A stretch of 50,000 nt of DNA from Altericroceibacterium indicum. Lineage in GTDB: Bacteria; Pseudomonadota; Alphaproteobacteria; Sphingomonadales; Sphingomonadaceae. Positions 1-8,200 of the stretch are shown here, one piece after another. The DNA lies in assembly GCF_009828105.1 (NCBI RefSeq), contig NZ_WTYQ01000007.1:1-50000 (forward strand), given 5' to 3'. The notes beneath the pieces were generated by a model that did not search any database, was not told the DNA's origin, and was given only the letters and a program-made list of their open reading frames with translations. A program made the translations under genes and the position numbers. Each line of letters starts with the position of its first letter. Position 1 is the stretch's first letter.

Positions 1-2205
1 CCCGCCATTGCCATCGCTGACCTGGAGCACCACCGCATAGACATTCCCACCATCAAAGCTCGAGGGGGCTTCATAGTCGGGCGCGGTGATAAAGCTGAGC
101 GCTCCTGTGGCGCTATCAACCGTGAACAGATCCTTATCCGCCCCACCGGCAATCGACCAGACGAGCGTATCGCCGCTATCGACATCACTGGCGCTGGCAA
201 TCATCACATTGCTGCGGTTCTCGGTGATGGTCACCGCATTGCTGCTGGTGATGACAGGCGCATCATTGGCATCTGTCACACTCACCGTGATCTGCTGCAC
301 CGTGCTGGTGGTGCCATCGCTCACCGTCACTTCCAGCTGATAGGCATTGTCCCCATCGTCATCGCCGGGCGCTTCATAATCAGGCGCCACCTTGAAGGAC
401 AGCGCTCCGGTGGTGGCATTGATCGTGAACAGATCGGCATCCACCCCGCCCGTCAGGCTGAAGGTCAGATCATCCCCTTCATCATCACTGGCCGTAATCG
501 TCCCCACAGTCTTGGTGTTCTCCGCCAGGCTCAGACCCGATGGACCCGTCAGTACCGGCGCATCATTGACATCATTCACCGTCACCGTGACGCTCTGCTG
601 CGTGGTCGTCACACCATCAGACACCGACACAATCACATCATAGACATTGTCCCCATCACTATCGGCCGGATTTTCAAAGTCCGGCGCCGCCTTGAAGGAC
701 AATTCACCAGCGGCATTGATCGTGAACAAGGCTCCATCTGCACCTCCTGCAATCGCATAGCTCAAACTATCGCCATCACTATCGCTGGCCACCACGCTCA
801 GCACCGCTGTCGTGTTCTCATCCAGACTGACCGAACCACCGCTCGTAATCTCTGGCGCAGAGTTCCCGGAATCAGAACCCGTAACAGTCACAGAAATGTT
901 TTGCTGGACGACATTTGTCCCATCGCTGACTTCTACGGTCAGGTCATAAATATTGTTGGCCCCGCTATCTTGGGGGTTTTCGGCATCAGGCGCATTTTTA
1001 AACGAGAGAACACCACTGGAGCTTATCGTGAAAAAGGCAGCATCAACGCCGCCCACGATCCTAAAGGTCAGGCCACCATTTTCCGGGTCACTCGCTGTAA
1101 TCGTTCCTGCCAAAGTACTATTGCTAGCCATAGCCAAATTGGCGGAACTCGTGATGATCGGTGGTTCATCCGCATTTTCCACAGTCACTGTCATGGCGCC
1201 CGTGGTCGTTTTATTACCGTCGCTCACCGCGACCAAGAGCTGGTAAACATTGTTATTGTCATCATCAGTGGCATTTTCGAAATCAGGTACCGTGGCAAAC
1301 GACACTTGGCCTGTTTGGCTATCGATCACGAATAGAGCAGCGTCTGCCCCTCCCACGATTGACCATGTCAGCGCATCCCCCTCAGGATCACTGGCGTTCA
1401 GTGCGAAGATGGCACTGGCATTTTCTGCCTGAGAATAACTAAGGCTGCCCGTTATGACCGGCGCACCATTTCCCTCTATAATGGATACATAGATCAACTG
1501 CTGATTGACGGCGTCACCATCAGAAATTTCGACAATTACTTCGAAAACCCCATCACCATCATCATCTCCCGTACTCCCAATTTGGGGTTCGGTCAGAAAT
1601 GAGAGCATTCCTGTTTCGTTGTTGATCGAAAAAAAGCGTTGATCGTCCCCTCCGATAATAGTCCAGAAGATTTGGTCCCCATCAACATCTTCAGCCGACA
1701 CGATGCCAACATCCAACTCCCCTGAGCGCGCATCCATTTCTTCGCCGATAACAAAGTCAGGTGCATGATTCACAACAGCAGGAGAGGCCACAGCAGCGGC
1801 GGTGGCAAAACCACCTTCGCTTTCATTCTGATTGGAGGTTCCAGCGCTTAGCAGGCCGGCTCCTGCTCCACCGGTAACCAGCCCAGCAAGGCCCAGGTCA
1901 AATCCGCCAGAAGTTGAGGCTTGGCTAATCACCTCAGCATTACCCAAATAGCTTTGGGTTACAAAAAGCTGGCGGCCATCAATGTCAAATTGCCCGGAAG
2001 GAATTCTCAAAACATCGCCATTGACCAGAGTCACCTGCACCGAACCGTCGGCGAGCTTATGAAACTCAGCCACGCCTTCCATTGCCTGCAAATGCTCTCC
2101 ATCACCTTGAGATGATGATGCGGTAGCCTTGCCTGCAACCCCTGCAGCCATCGCTGCCAGAGCAGATGAAATACCTTTTAAGGACCGACGCTTTTTGGTG
2201 GACAT
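1..2205 (-). CDS. Cadherin-repeat large surface/secreted protein, N-terminal part
   Basis: The minus-strand frame stays open from an ATG at 2205 to the window edge (735 codons), so the C-terminus is missing. An AGGAG ribosome site lies 8 nt before the ATG. The first 40 residues are basic then Ala/Gly-rich, followed by a segment with GSVQVTLVNGDVLRIPSGQ. From about residue 145 there are six tandem units of about 100 residues. Each opens with AP-[ED/VI]-T-like residues, carries a GG-x-D-x-x-x-F-x-I core and an APD-[FY]-E turn, and closes with a Y-x-V-x-V-SDG strand, with many Asp positions typical of calcium-binding cadherin domains. Such repeats occur in RTX or BapA-like adhesins exported by type I systems; no secretion genes are visible here. 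A role in adhesion or biofilm is inferred. The sixth repeat is cut by the edge. Confidence 0.88.
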   Translation of the reverse strand, partial: MSTKKRRSLKGISSALAAMAAGVAGKATASSSQGDGEHLQAMEGVAEFHKLADGSVQVTLVNGDVLRIPSGQFDIDGRQLFVTQSYLGNAEVISQASTSGGFDLGLAGLVTGGAGAGLLSAGTSNQNESEGGFATAAAVASPAVVNHAPDFVIGEEMDARSGELDVGIVSAEDVDGDQIFWTIIGGDDQRFFSINNETGMLSFLTEPQIGSTGDDDGDGVFEVIVEISDGDAVNQQLIYVSIIEGNGAPVITGSLSYSQAENASAIFALNASDPEGDALTWSIVGGADAALFVIDSQTGQVSFATVPDFENATDDDNNNVYQLLVAVSDGNKTTTGAMTVTVENADEPPIITSSANLAMASNSTLAGTITASDPENGGLTFRIVGGVDAAFFTISSSGVLSFKNAPDAENPQDSGANNIYDLTVEVSDGTNVVQQNISVTVTGSDSGNSAPEITSGGSVSLDENTTAVLSVVASDSDGDSLSYAIAGGADGALFTINAAGELSFKAAPDFENPADSDGDNVYDVIVSVSDGVTTTQQSVTVTVNDVNDAPVLTGPSGLSLAENTKTVGTITASDDEGDDLTFSLTGGVDADLFTINATTGALSFKVAPDYEAPGDDDGDNAYQLEVTVSDGTTSTVQQITVSVTDANDAPVITSSNAVTITENRSNVMIASASDVDSGDTLVWSIAGGADKDLFTVDSATGALSFITAPDYEAPSSFDGGNVYAVVLQVSDGNGG

Positions 2206-2541
2206 GCGAGAAGCTCCTATGAACGGGACGTTTCCGTTATTAAGCTCTACAGGTCCTTCAAATTAGCACTCAAAACAACCAAGTAAGTTAACTTATACGT
2301 ACAATGCATTTAAGTATTTTTACTTAAAAAGTATGATTTCTATCAAAAATATTACAGCAGAATAGATTCCATCTGAATTTACGAAACTTGATCTCAACAT
2401 ATTACTCTCTTCAGCATTCGCCCTTGACGCATGTTCATTCGAGATGATGGAGGCTCAAGCATGGCGCTCATAAAGGTGGAAGGTGTGCTGATTGAGCGTC
2501 GCTTCCAAAACTTCAGCTTTCTGTGAACAGCTACAGCCTGC
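2206..2541. other. AT-rich gene-free gap between the adhesin gene and cyoD
   Basis: No credible gene lies in these 336 bases. The half nearest the adhesin gene is markedly AT-rich and holds the palindromes listed separately. The half nearest cyoD shows no recognisable hairpin-plus-T-run terminator. A 64-codon frame that crosses into cyoD has no protein-like character and is treated as chance. Confidence 0.6.
2284..2333. promoter_or_regulatory. Cluster of palindromes upstream of the adhesin gene
   Basis: Three inverted repeats are packed into 50 bases, roughly 80-130 nt before the adhesin ATG. TAAGTTAACTTA (2284-2295) is a perfect 12-bp palindrome. TTTAAGTA-4 nt-TACTTAAA (2309-2328) is perfect. 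TACTT-3 nt-AAGTA (2321-2333) shares an arm with the second. The recurring half-site AAGT(A/T) suggests operator sites for a dimeric regulator of the adhesin gene. No regulator family is assigned, and AT-rich DNA makes short palindromes fairly likely by chance. Confidence 0.35.
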
Positions 2542-2874
2542 TCACCCCATGCGGGCAAACTGACTTGAAATAACCCACCAACTTCCACCGACCATGAGGC
2601 AAAGGATTAACCCGGTGAAGAGGATCAACTGCAGATCATCCCGGTGTGATTTCTTCAAATCAATGTGAAGAAAATAGCGGAAGTGACATAGTATCTGGAC
2701 CAGAGCGAGCATCGCAATGCCTGGAAGGAGCCATGTGGTGGGCACAGGGCGGTACAGTATCAGCGCGAAACTAGCTAGGGTTAGTAAGGCAGCGCTCATG
2801 AAGCCGCGCACAACATCGTGAAATTCTTTAGAGGGGCTTTCACCTCCACTGAGAGGGGCTTTCTCATCGTGCAT
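2542..2874 (-). CDS. cyoD: Cytochrome bo3 quinol oxidase subunit IV
   Basis: This 110-residue membrane protein has three hydrophobic segments: near FMSAALLTLASFALILY, then TTWLLPGIAMLALVQIL, then LILFTGLILCLMVGG. It carries the HFRYFLHIDLKKS loop typical of CyoD. Subunit IV assists assembly and copper retention of the heme-copper ubiquinol oxidase and is not catalytic. The ATG at 2874 shares one base with the cyoC stop (TGATG), which decides the start against the longer upstream frame. It is the last gene of the cyo operon, and its length matches the family (about 110 residues). Confidence 0.9.
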   Translation of the reverse strand: MHDEKAPLSGGESPSKEFHDVVRGFMSAALLTLASFALILYRPVPTTWLLPGIAMLALVQILCHFRYFLHIDLKKSHRDDLQLILFTGLILCLMVGGSWWVISSQFARMG

Positions 2875-3500
2875 CACACGGCTCCATAAAGGAAAACGAA
2901 GGTCAAGATCGCTACCCACACAATATCGAGCATATGCCAGAACAACGCCAACCGCATAATGCGAAGCCGGACGAGATCTTCCAGCGCTTTGATCCGCATC
3001 TGAAACAGCAGGATTATCATCCACACAATACCGGCGGAAACATGCAGCGCATGACAGCCAAGTAGCGTGAAATGGGCTGACAAAAAACCGCTACGCTGCG
3101 GCACTACGCCTTCGGCAGCCAGTTTTGCGAAATCCCTGATCTCCATGCCCACAAAGGCGCACCCTAATAGAGCCGTTACCACTAACCAGATGACCAGCCG
3201 GCTTTGCCGGGAACTGTATTTTTGCGCCAGCGATGCCATCGCAAATGTGCAACTGGACAGGAGCAACAGAGCGGTTTCAATACCCGCGCTTGTTAAGTCA
3301 GTTATATCTTGAGGCCAGGGGCCACCAGCAATGCCGTGAAGGCTCATCGCGCTATAGGTGACCAGCAACAAGGCGAACAGCACCAGATCGCTCATCAGGA
3401 ACACCCAAAAGCCGAACATAATCGGTTCAGCTTCCATATGCTGTTCTGGATCAGACTGGCCGATGTTAATTCCGGGGTGAAGGATCTTTTCTGTGGTCAT
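2874..3500 (-). CDS. cyoC: Cytochrome bo3 quinol oxidase subunit III
   Basis: The protein is 208 residues from the ATG at 3500. That start overlaps the cyoB stop by 4 nt (ATGA) and begins MTTEKILHPG; an upstream start would add 13 residues lying inside cyoB. There are five hydrophobic helices. The FGFWVFLMSDLVLFALLL stretch is the conserved first helix of the COX3/CyoC family, and SAHFTLLGCHALHVSAGI is the conserved His-rich segment. It forms part of the four-subunit ubiquinol oxidase of the inner membrane. Length agrees with E. coli CyoC. Confidence 0.92.
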   Translation of the reverse strand: MTTEKILHPGINIGQSDPEQHMEAEPIMFGFWVFLMSDLVLFALLLVTYSAMSLHGIAGGPWPQDITDLTSAGIETALLLLSSCTFAMASLAQKYSSRQSRLVIWLVVTALLGCAFVGMEIRDFAKLAAEGVVPQRSGFLSAHFTLLGCHALHVSAGIVWMIILLFQMRIKALEDLVRLRIMRLALFWHMLDIVWVAILTFVFLYGAV

Positions 3501-5560
3501 TGCAGTGCTTTTGCCCGGCCAAGATTGGTGGGACGGCATTCATCAAAACGATCGACAGGTGCAATCGACCGGGCAAGACTGAGCCATTCCTCATGAGCGT
3601 CTCGCACATCATCTGCCGGAATAATACGTGTGGTTTCGACCTCTAAGCTGCGTAGGATGACACAAGCCCAAATTGCCAGAAATCCCGCCAAGGCAGCCCA
3701 CCAAATGTGCCATGTAAGCGCGAAGGCGCATATAAAGCCGGCGACGCCAATCAGCGCAGGCAGGGCGGTGCGGCAGGGGACTGCAATGTCCTCATAATTT
3801 TCAGGGGAAATATACGCACGCGCTTCACGCTTCATGGCGGTGAAGGCTTCAGTATCTTCAATTTTTGGCAGGACTGCAAAGTTATATTCTGGCGGTGGGC
3901 AAGGAGACCACCATTCAAGGCTGTGCCCATCCCACGGATCACCAGCAGGCACGGCCAGCTCACGCCTTTTCCTGAGGCTGACATAGAATTGGACACCCAA
4001 AGCGATCGCACCACAAAGAATCAGCCCGGACCCGACCCATGCAGCCGTCATCCACATTTGGAATTCTGGTTGAAAGGTTTGCGCAGTGCGCCGCATCGCC
4101 CCCATCAAACCCAATACGTAGAGGGGCGAAAAGGCGATGATGAAGCCACTGCTCCAACAGGCCCAGGAAATCCGCCCCCATCGCTCATCCAGCCGAAAGC
4201 CGGATACTTTGGGAAACCAGTACATATACCCGGCAATCATGCCAAACAGAGTTCCGGGGATAAGCATATTGTGAAAATGGGCCACTAGAAACAGCGAATT
4301 ATGGACGCTGAAATCAACCGGCGGGTTAGCCAATAGAATGCCCGAAAGCCCGCCCAGCACAAAGCAGAACAGGAAGGTGACAGCAAACAACATAGGTGCC
4401 GTCAGCCTGACCTGGCCGCGATACATGGTCAACAGCCAATCATAGACTTTTACCCCTGTCGGGATACCGATCAACATCGTCGCGATGCCAAACACCGCAT
4501 TGACATTGGCACCCTGTCCCATCGTGTAAAAGTGATGGAGCCAAACCGTAAAGCTCAACACAGCGATGGACATGACAGCAATGACCATCGACTTATAGCC
4601 ATACAGCCGTTTGCCAGAAAAGGTCGAGATAACTTCCGACCATACGCCGAATGCCGGCAGGATCAGAATATACACTTCGGGGTGCCCAAACAGCCAGAAC
4701 ATGTTGGCGTAATTCATCATATTGCCGCCCATGCCGTTGGTGAAGAAGTGGAACCCGCAATAGCGATCAAGGGCCAACATGGCGGTGGACAATGTCAGTG
4801 GAGGCATCGCAAAGATCATCAGGATAGATGTACATAATGCAGTCCAGCAGAACAGTGTCATGCGGTAGAGATGCATCCCCGGAGCGCGTTCTTTATACAA
4901 GGTCACCGCAAAGTTGATGCCTGTCAGCGTTGTTCCCAGTGACGCGAGAGTCACTGCCCAGATCCAGTAATCCACGCCTTCACCTGGAGAGAACGCCAAT
5001 TCTGTATAGGGTGGATAGCCGCTCCACCCACCGGTGGAAAATTCACCGACCACAAGGCTGACCATCACCAGTGCCGCGCCTGCAGCCGTCAACCACAGCC
5101 CCACCGCATTCATAAAAGGAAATGTCAGGTCACGTGCACCAATTTGCAGCGGCATCACATAATTAATGATACCGGACAAAAACGGCATAGCCATGAAAAA
5201 GACCATGATCGAACCATGCGTCGAGAACAATTGCGCGAAATGGTCAGCGCCGACGATACCACTCGCATTCACCGCAAATGCCTGTTGGGTGCGCATTACC
5301 ACTGCTTCGATCACTGCCCGGGCCAGCATCACAAATGCGGTAACAATATACATGATCCCGATCTTCTTGTGATCGAGGCTAGTAATCCACTCTTGCCATA
5401 GCCACCGCCAGCGCCGGGTTAGTGTCAACAATCCTGCCACCACCACGACACCCAGGATCGCGATTGAGGCGGCACCAGTTGCGATAATATTGGCTTTAGG
5501 GGGAAAGTCCGACCAACTCAAAAGGCCAAACAGCCAGTAGGTAAGGTCGTGTCCTGTCAA
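3497..5560 (-). CDS. cyoB: Cytochrome bo3 quinol oxidase subunit I
   Basis: This is the catalytic subunit: it oxidises ubiquinol, reduces O2 to water and pumps protons. It has 687 residues, slightly longer than E. coli CyoB. All expected metal ligands are present by motif: His115 in FSTHGSIM (low-spin heme), His293 and Tyr297 in FGHPEVYILI (CuB and the crosslinked Tyr), His342-His343 (CuB), and His428 and His430 in VAHFHNM (heme o). The proton-path residues corresponding to E. coli D135, E286 and K362 are visible as D144, E295 and K371. The quinone-site Arg is R81, but the partner equivalent to E. coli D75 appears to be Glu85. The gene overlaps cyoA and cyoC by 4 nt each. No cyoE (heme o synthase) is in the window. 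Confidence 0.96.
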   Translation of the reverse strand: MTGHDLTYWLFGLLSWSDFPPKANIIATGAASIAILGVVVVAGLLTLTRRWRWLWQEWITSLDHKKIGIMYIVTAFVMLARAVIEAVVMRTQQAFAVNASGIVGADHFAQLFSTHGSIMVFFMAMPFLSGIINYVMPLQIGARDLTFPFMNAVGLWLTAAGAALVMVSLVVGEFSTGGWSGYPPYTELAFSPGEGVDYWIWAVTLASLGTTLTGINFAVTLYKERAPGMHLYRMTLFCWTALCTSILMIFAMPPLTLSTAMLALDRYCGFHFFTNGMGGNMMNYANMFWLFGHPEVYILILPAFGVWSEVISTFSGKRLYGYKSMVIAVMSIAVLSFTVWLHHFYTMGQGANVNAVFGIATMLIGIPTGVKVYDWLLTMYRGQVRLTAPMLFAVTFLFCFVLGGLSGILLANPPVDFSVHNSLFLVAHFHNMLIPGTLFGMIAGYMYWFPKVSGFRLDERWGRISWACWSSGFIIAFSPLYVLGLMGAMRRTAQTFQPEFQMWMTAAWVGSGLILCGAIALGVQFYVSLRKRRELAVPAGDPWDGHSLEWWSPCPPPEYNFAVLPKIEDTEAFTAMKREARAYISPENYEDIAVPCRTALPALIGVAGFICAFALTWHIWWAALAGFLAIWACVILRSLEVETTRIIPADDVRDAHEEWLSLARSIAPVDRFDECRPTNLGRAKALQ

Positions 5561-6423
5561 AAGCCTGCGCCTGCCATATGTCCACCGTGATGATATTTGT
5601 TAATGATCTCATCAAACAGGCCGTCAGAAATACCACCGAAATAGAGTGGTGAAGCAACCGTGGCAGGTTTGGCAAGACGGGCATAGTCGGCGCTATCTAA
5701 CACCGGGTGAGCACGAGCCTTCGTCAACCACGCACGATAACCTGCTTCATTGCGCGCCTTTAAAACAAAGCTCTGTTCGGGGAAATGCGTCCCGTTGAAC
5801 TGTGTGTTGAGCCCGCGATAGTCTCCGGTCTGGTCAGCGCTAAGATGCATCTGCGTTTTCATCCCTGCCATGGCATAAATCTGCCCGCCAAGACGCGGCA
5901 CCATAAATGACATCATGGGGCCATCAGATGTAATTGTGAAAGCAACCTCACGCCCTGCTGGAATCACCAGCTCATTTACTGAAGCGACGTGCTCGTTGGG
6001 ATAAATGAAGAGAAATTTCCAATCGAGGGCGACAACCTGCACTTCGATGGGGGCAGGCCCGGCCTTATCCAACCGTCGATAGGGATCGATCTGATGAACT
6101 GTGCCCCAAAGGGAATAGGCAAGCACACCCACGATGATGACTGGCACGCCCCAGATGAGAATTTCCATCGGCCACGAAAATTCCCAATCAGGGCGATAAT
6201 CCTTGCGATTACGTGAAAGGCGATAGCGCCACAGAATCCAAGGCAAAGCCAAAAATACAGGCACAATCACTATCAACACCAGCAGCGTGGTCTGTAAAAG
6301 GTGGTCTCGCTGAATGTGCGCAACCTTGCCAGCTGCTGCGAGAATCCCGTCTTGATGAGAAGCGCAACCGGCCAGAATAACCGGCAGGAAAGAGAGCAAT
6401 GCAAGGCGGATGCGGGGGATCAC
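5557..6423 (-). CDS. cyoA: Cytochrome bo3 quinol oxidase subunit II
   Basis: The protein has 288 residues. The N-terminus has a lipoprotein signal ending LAGC (Cys20), then two membrane helices (about 42-64 and 86-110), then a periplasmic cupredoxin-fold domain. The CuA ligands of cytochrome c oxidases are absent; instead the sequence has TSDGPMMSFMVPRLGGQIY, typical of quinol oxidases. This supports ubiquinol rather than cytochrome c as electron donor. The C-terminal tail is His/Gly-rich (KYHHGGHM). The stop overlaps the cyoB start by 4 nt, and the ATG overlaps the end of the preceding DUF4396 gene by 4 nt, so translation is probably coupled. Confidence 0.94.
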   Translation of the reverse strand: MIPRIRLALLSFLPVILAGCASHQDGILAAAGKVAHIQRDHLLQTTLLVLIVIVPVFLALPWILWRYRLSRNRKDYRPDWEFSWPMEILIWGVPVIIVGVLAYSLWGTVHQIDPYRRLDKAGPAPIEVQVVALDWKFLFIYPNEHVASVNELVIPAGREVAFTITSDGPMMSFMVPRLGGQIYAMAGMKTQMHLSADQTGDYRGLNTQFNGTHFPEQSFVLKARNEAGYRAWLTKARAHPVLDSADYARLAKPATVASPLYFGGISDGLFDEIINKYHHGGHMAGAGF

Positions 6424-7106
6424 ATCCTTTCCTTAACACCACTTGCGATTAGCAACCAGTTCGGAAAATAGGCGGTGACAAAGCCCGCTATCATGGCGAG
6501 TTGCATAGCAAACCAGAACAAAGGCATAGCTACATCGACTTGCGCTCCCAGCACGGTCTTAAACAACCAGAAATGGGCCACCGCCATCACTCCATACATG
6601 CCTATCTGCCAAGAGGTGAGGGATAGGGCATCAGCTTTTATGGCAGCGGTTATTCCTGCCTTGACGGAAAGGTCGCGCATCGGCGCGATCGCGAAATACT
6701 GGAAAGCGATTCCGATGCTGAAAGCCATGATAAAATCAAACGTCCAGGTCGCGTAAATCTCTTCGCCAAACAGCCAGCCTAACCCGAAAAAACTCAAAAT
6801 TCCTGGTTGATAATGTGCCAGGGTTTCCGCGATCATATCCGCCAAGGCACATCCCGCCCCGCAGTGAAGAGCTCCTTTAGCAACACTCACGGCAAAAGGT
6901 TGTTCGCTATGCCCCCCTCCCCTTGTGAAGCGGTAATAAAACCAGACAACCAGAAGGCTTCCAAACAATGCACATAGCGGCCAGACGAACTTCATCACTG
7001 CCATTTTGGGCGGAGCACGAAACATGGCAATGATCATCCACAACGCCGACATCGCGCCCAGCCCCAAGGAGGCCGACGACAGAGTGCTAAGCCAATAGGG
7101 TATCAA
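6420..7106 (-). CDS. DUF4396 membrane protein, first gene of the cyo operon
   Basis: The protein has 228 residues with about six hydrophobic helices. The first possible start is a TTG at 7106: a stop lies two codons upstream, and GGAGGAGG lies about 11 nt before it. The MIPYW N-terminus fits the family, so TTG is preferred over the ATG at residue 19. Family hallmarks are HCGAGCALADMIAE (residues 81-94) and the closing YFPNWLLIASGVKERM. The His-Cys-x3-Cys plus acidic residues inside a helix could bind metal. It overlaps cyoA by 4 nt. Function is unknown; being first in an oxidase operon suggests a role in copper or heme handling or assembly, which is inference. Confidence 0.82.
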   Translation of the reverse strand: MIPYWLSTLSSASLGLGAMSALWMIIAMFRAPPKMAVMKFVWPLCALFGSLLVVWFYYRFTRGGGHSEQPFAVSVAKGALHCGAGCALADMIAETLAHYQPGILSFFGLGWLFGEEIYATWTFDFIMAFSIGIAFQYFAIAPMRDLSVKAGITAAIKADALSLTSWQIGMYGVMAVAHFWLFKTVLGAQVDVAMPLFWFAMQLAMIAGFVTAYFPNWLLIASGVKERM

Positions 7107-7238
7107 TGCTCAGGCCTCCTCCCCAACAGCTCACCGTCAGCAACCAAACACAGGATGCCTCAATGAACAATACCAGATATGTCCCATTACGCAGAGCCAG
7201 CGCTCAAACGAGTTAATGACACAGACGTAAGGGGGGAA

Positions 7239-7263
7239 CTGGAGCGGGTAGCGGGAATCGAAC
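7239..7263. repeat. Left attachment repeat (attR-like copy of the tRNA-Gly 3' end)
   Basis: Twenty-five bases match positions 24658-24682 exactly, in the same orientation. That match covers the CCA, acceptor strand and part of the T arm of tRNA-Gly. After it the two sequences diverge. This is the normal product of site-specific integration into a tRNA 3' end and marks the distal end of the island. Beyond it, 7107-7238 is the original short gap before the cyo operon. Confidence 0.9.
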
Positions 7264-7316
7264 TCGGAATTGGAAGTGAAGAAATCCCGGGCTTTCGTGG
7301 ATTTCCGCAAAAATTC

Positions 7317-7336
7317 TGGCCCCCATTTTGGCCCCC
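7317..7336. promoter_or_regulatory. Paired TGGCCCCC boxes near the left att site
   Basis: TGGCCCCC, 4 nt, TGGCCCCC as a direct repeat. The same two boxes with the same 4-nt spacing occur at 24526-24545, near the right att site. Position and pairing are what is expected of arm-type binding sites for the integrase or an excisionase. The role is inferred. Confidence 0.5.
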
Positions 7337-7640
7337 AAAATAATTGGCTGCAAAGGGAATCGATGGGATTCCCTGGGACTGCGCACTGCACCGTGGCCCC
7401 TAATCGGTCTCGCTGGAGCTAACACAGGGGTTTGATTGACCGAAGCGACCAATCTGCCGCGGCTAGCAATTTATCGGGCCAGCAGCGGTAATTTCATGCG
7501 CCACTCGTCAACGAGTTTCAATGGCCCGAGCCACCTCCCGAAGTCCAAAATTGCACAACTCTCTGCCCACTCGCGCCTGTGTCAAGATTTCTGTCGAATA
7601 TTCAATGCCGTATGGCGCCTTGAGTTGGCAGCAACTCGGC

Positions 7641-7742
7641 GCAAACCCGCTCAACTCGTAGACGGGTGTATTGTACGCAAAGCGGTATTTCGATTTTAAT
7701 TCAATAGGTTATATCCCGAATTCGCGGGGTACGGTGTGCCCG
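7641..7742 (+). repeat. Left arm of a diverged inverted repeat enclosing the cargo
   Basis: Aligned by hand without gaps against the reverse complement of 23283-23384, about 74 of 102 positions agree. Two blocks are nearly perfect: 7641-7659 (18 of 19) and 7713-7742 (28 of 30, around CCCGAATTCGCGGGGTA). They are separated by exactly 53 nt on both sides. A weaker match may extend left to about 7583. It could be old transposon ends or an inverted copy of the sequence downstream of the integrase; which is not decided. Confidence 0.65.
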
Positions 7743-8152
7743 GTCAACCGGGTTTCTGACTGCGTGTTCGGGTCCGGTCTCACTGCGATCAATGGCCTGA
7801 GAGTTTTGATCTATTTTCCAGTGGATTGACGCGCCTTCTAGCGGCAACCGAGCGGAAAATTTTCTCAAGATGGTTCCAAAGTCAGGGCCCAAAATCACGC
7901 TCTGTTCCGAAATGGGGACCAAATAGCCAACATGCATATCCTACCAACCGTCGGACGCACGCAGCCACTTCCAACTGCTTGCTTGACCCTATCGAAGAAT
8001 TGTTGAACTAGAAGCACATGCTCATAGCGAAACTGCCTGCGCTGAATCATTCCTCCTTTGGCGACGAGCGGTTTTGCGCGCGCAATTACCGCGCCCTGCT
8101 GCCCAATCAAAACGCTGCGCCCTAGTTCGGACACCACCCAGACAAACGACGC

Positions 8153-8183
8153 AGCCCCGCCGAGAAATCGACGGGGCTTTTTT
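8153..8183 (+). terminator. Intrinsic terminator-like hairpin just upstream of hen1
   Basis: AGCCCCG (8153-8159) pairs with CGGGGCT (8172-8178) across a 12-nt loop and runs into six T. The end lies only 17 nt before the hen1 ATG. Either it ends an upstream transcript such as an unrecognised small RNA, or it lies in the hen1 leader and acts as an attenuator. No gene upstream on this strand needs it. Confidence 0.7.
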
Positions 8184-8200
8184 GTACCCGGATCGAGAAA

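Larger units (their letters stand above)
7264..8200. other. Gene-free left end of the island
   Basis: About 940 bases hold no credible gene; the short frames on both strands have no conserved look. It contains the paired TGGCCCCC boxes (7317-7336), one arm of the diverged inverted repeat (7641-7742), and a terminator-like hairpin (8153-8183) just before hen1. The stretch 7743-8150 has no assigned content. It could hold the hen1 promoter and leader or a small RNA, but no convincing -35/-10 pair was found. Confidence 0.55.

Noticed and set aside
86-1442. Several plus-strand frames with repeated Ser/Val-rich sequence
   Set aside because: They repeat only because they are antisense to the tandem cadherin repeats.
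1-2205. Tandem repeats considered as a CRISPR or DNA satellite array
   Set aside because: The period is about 300 bases, in frame, and divergent at DNA level; the repeat is of protein domains.
7436-7937. Short open frames at the left island end
   Set aside because: No ribosome sites, no protein-like character, and they cross the inverted-repeat arm.
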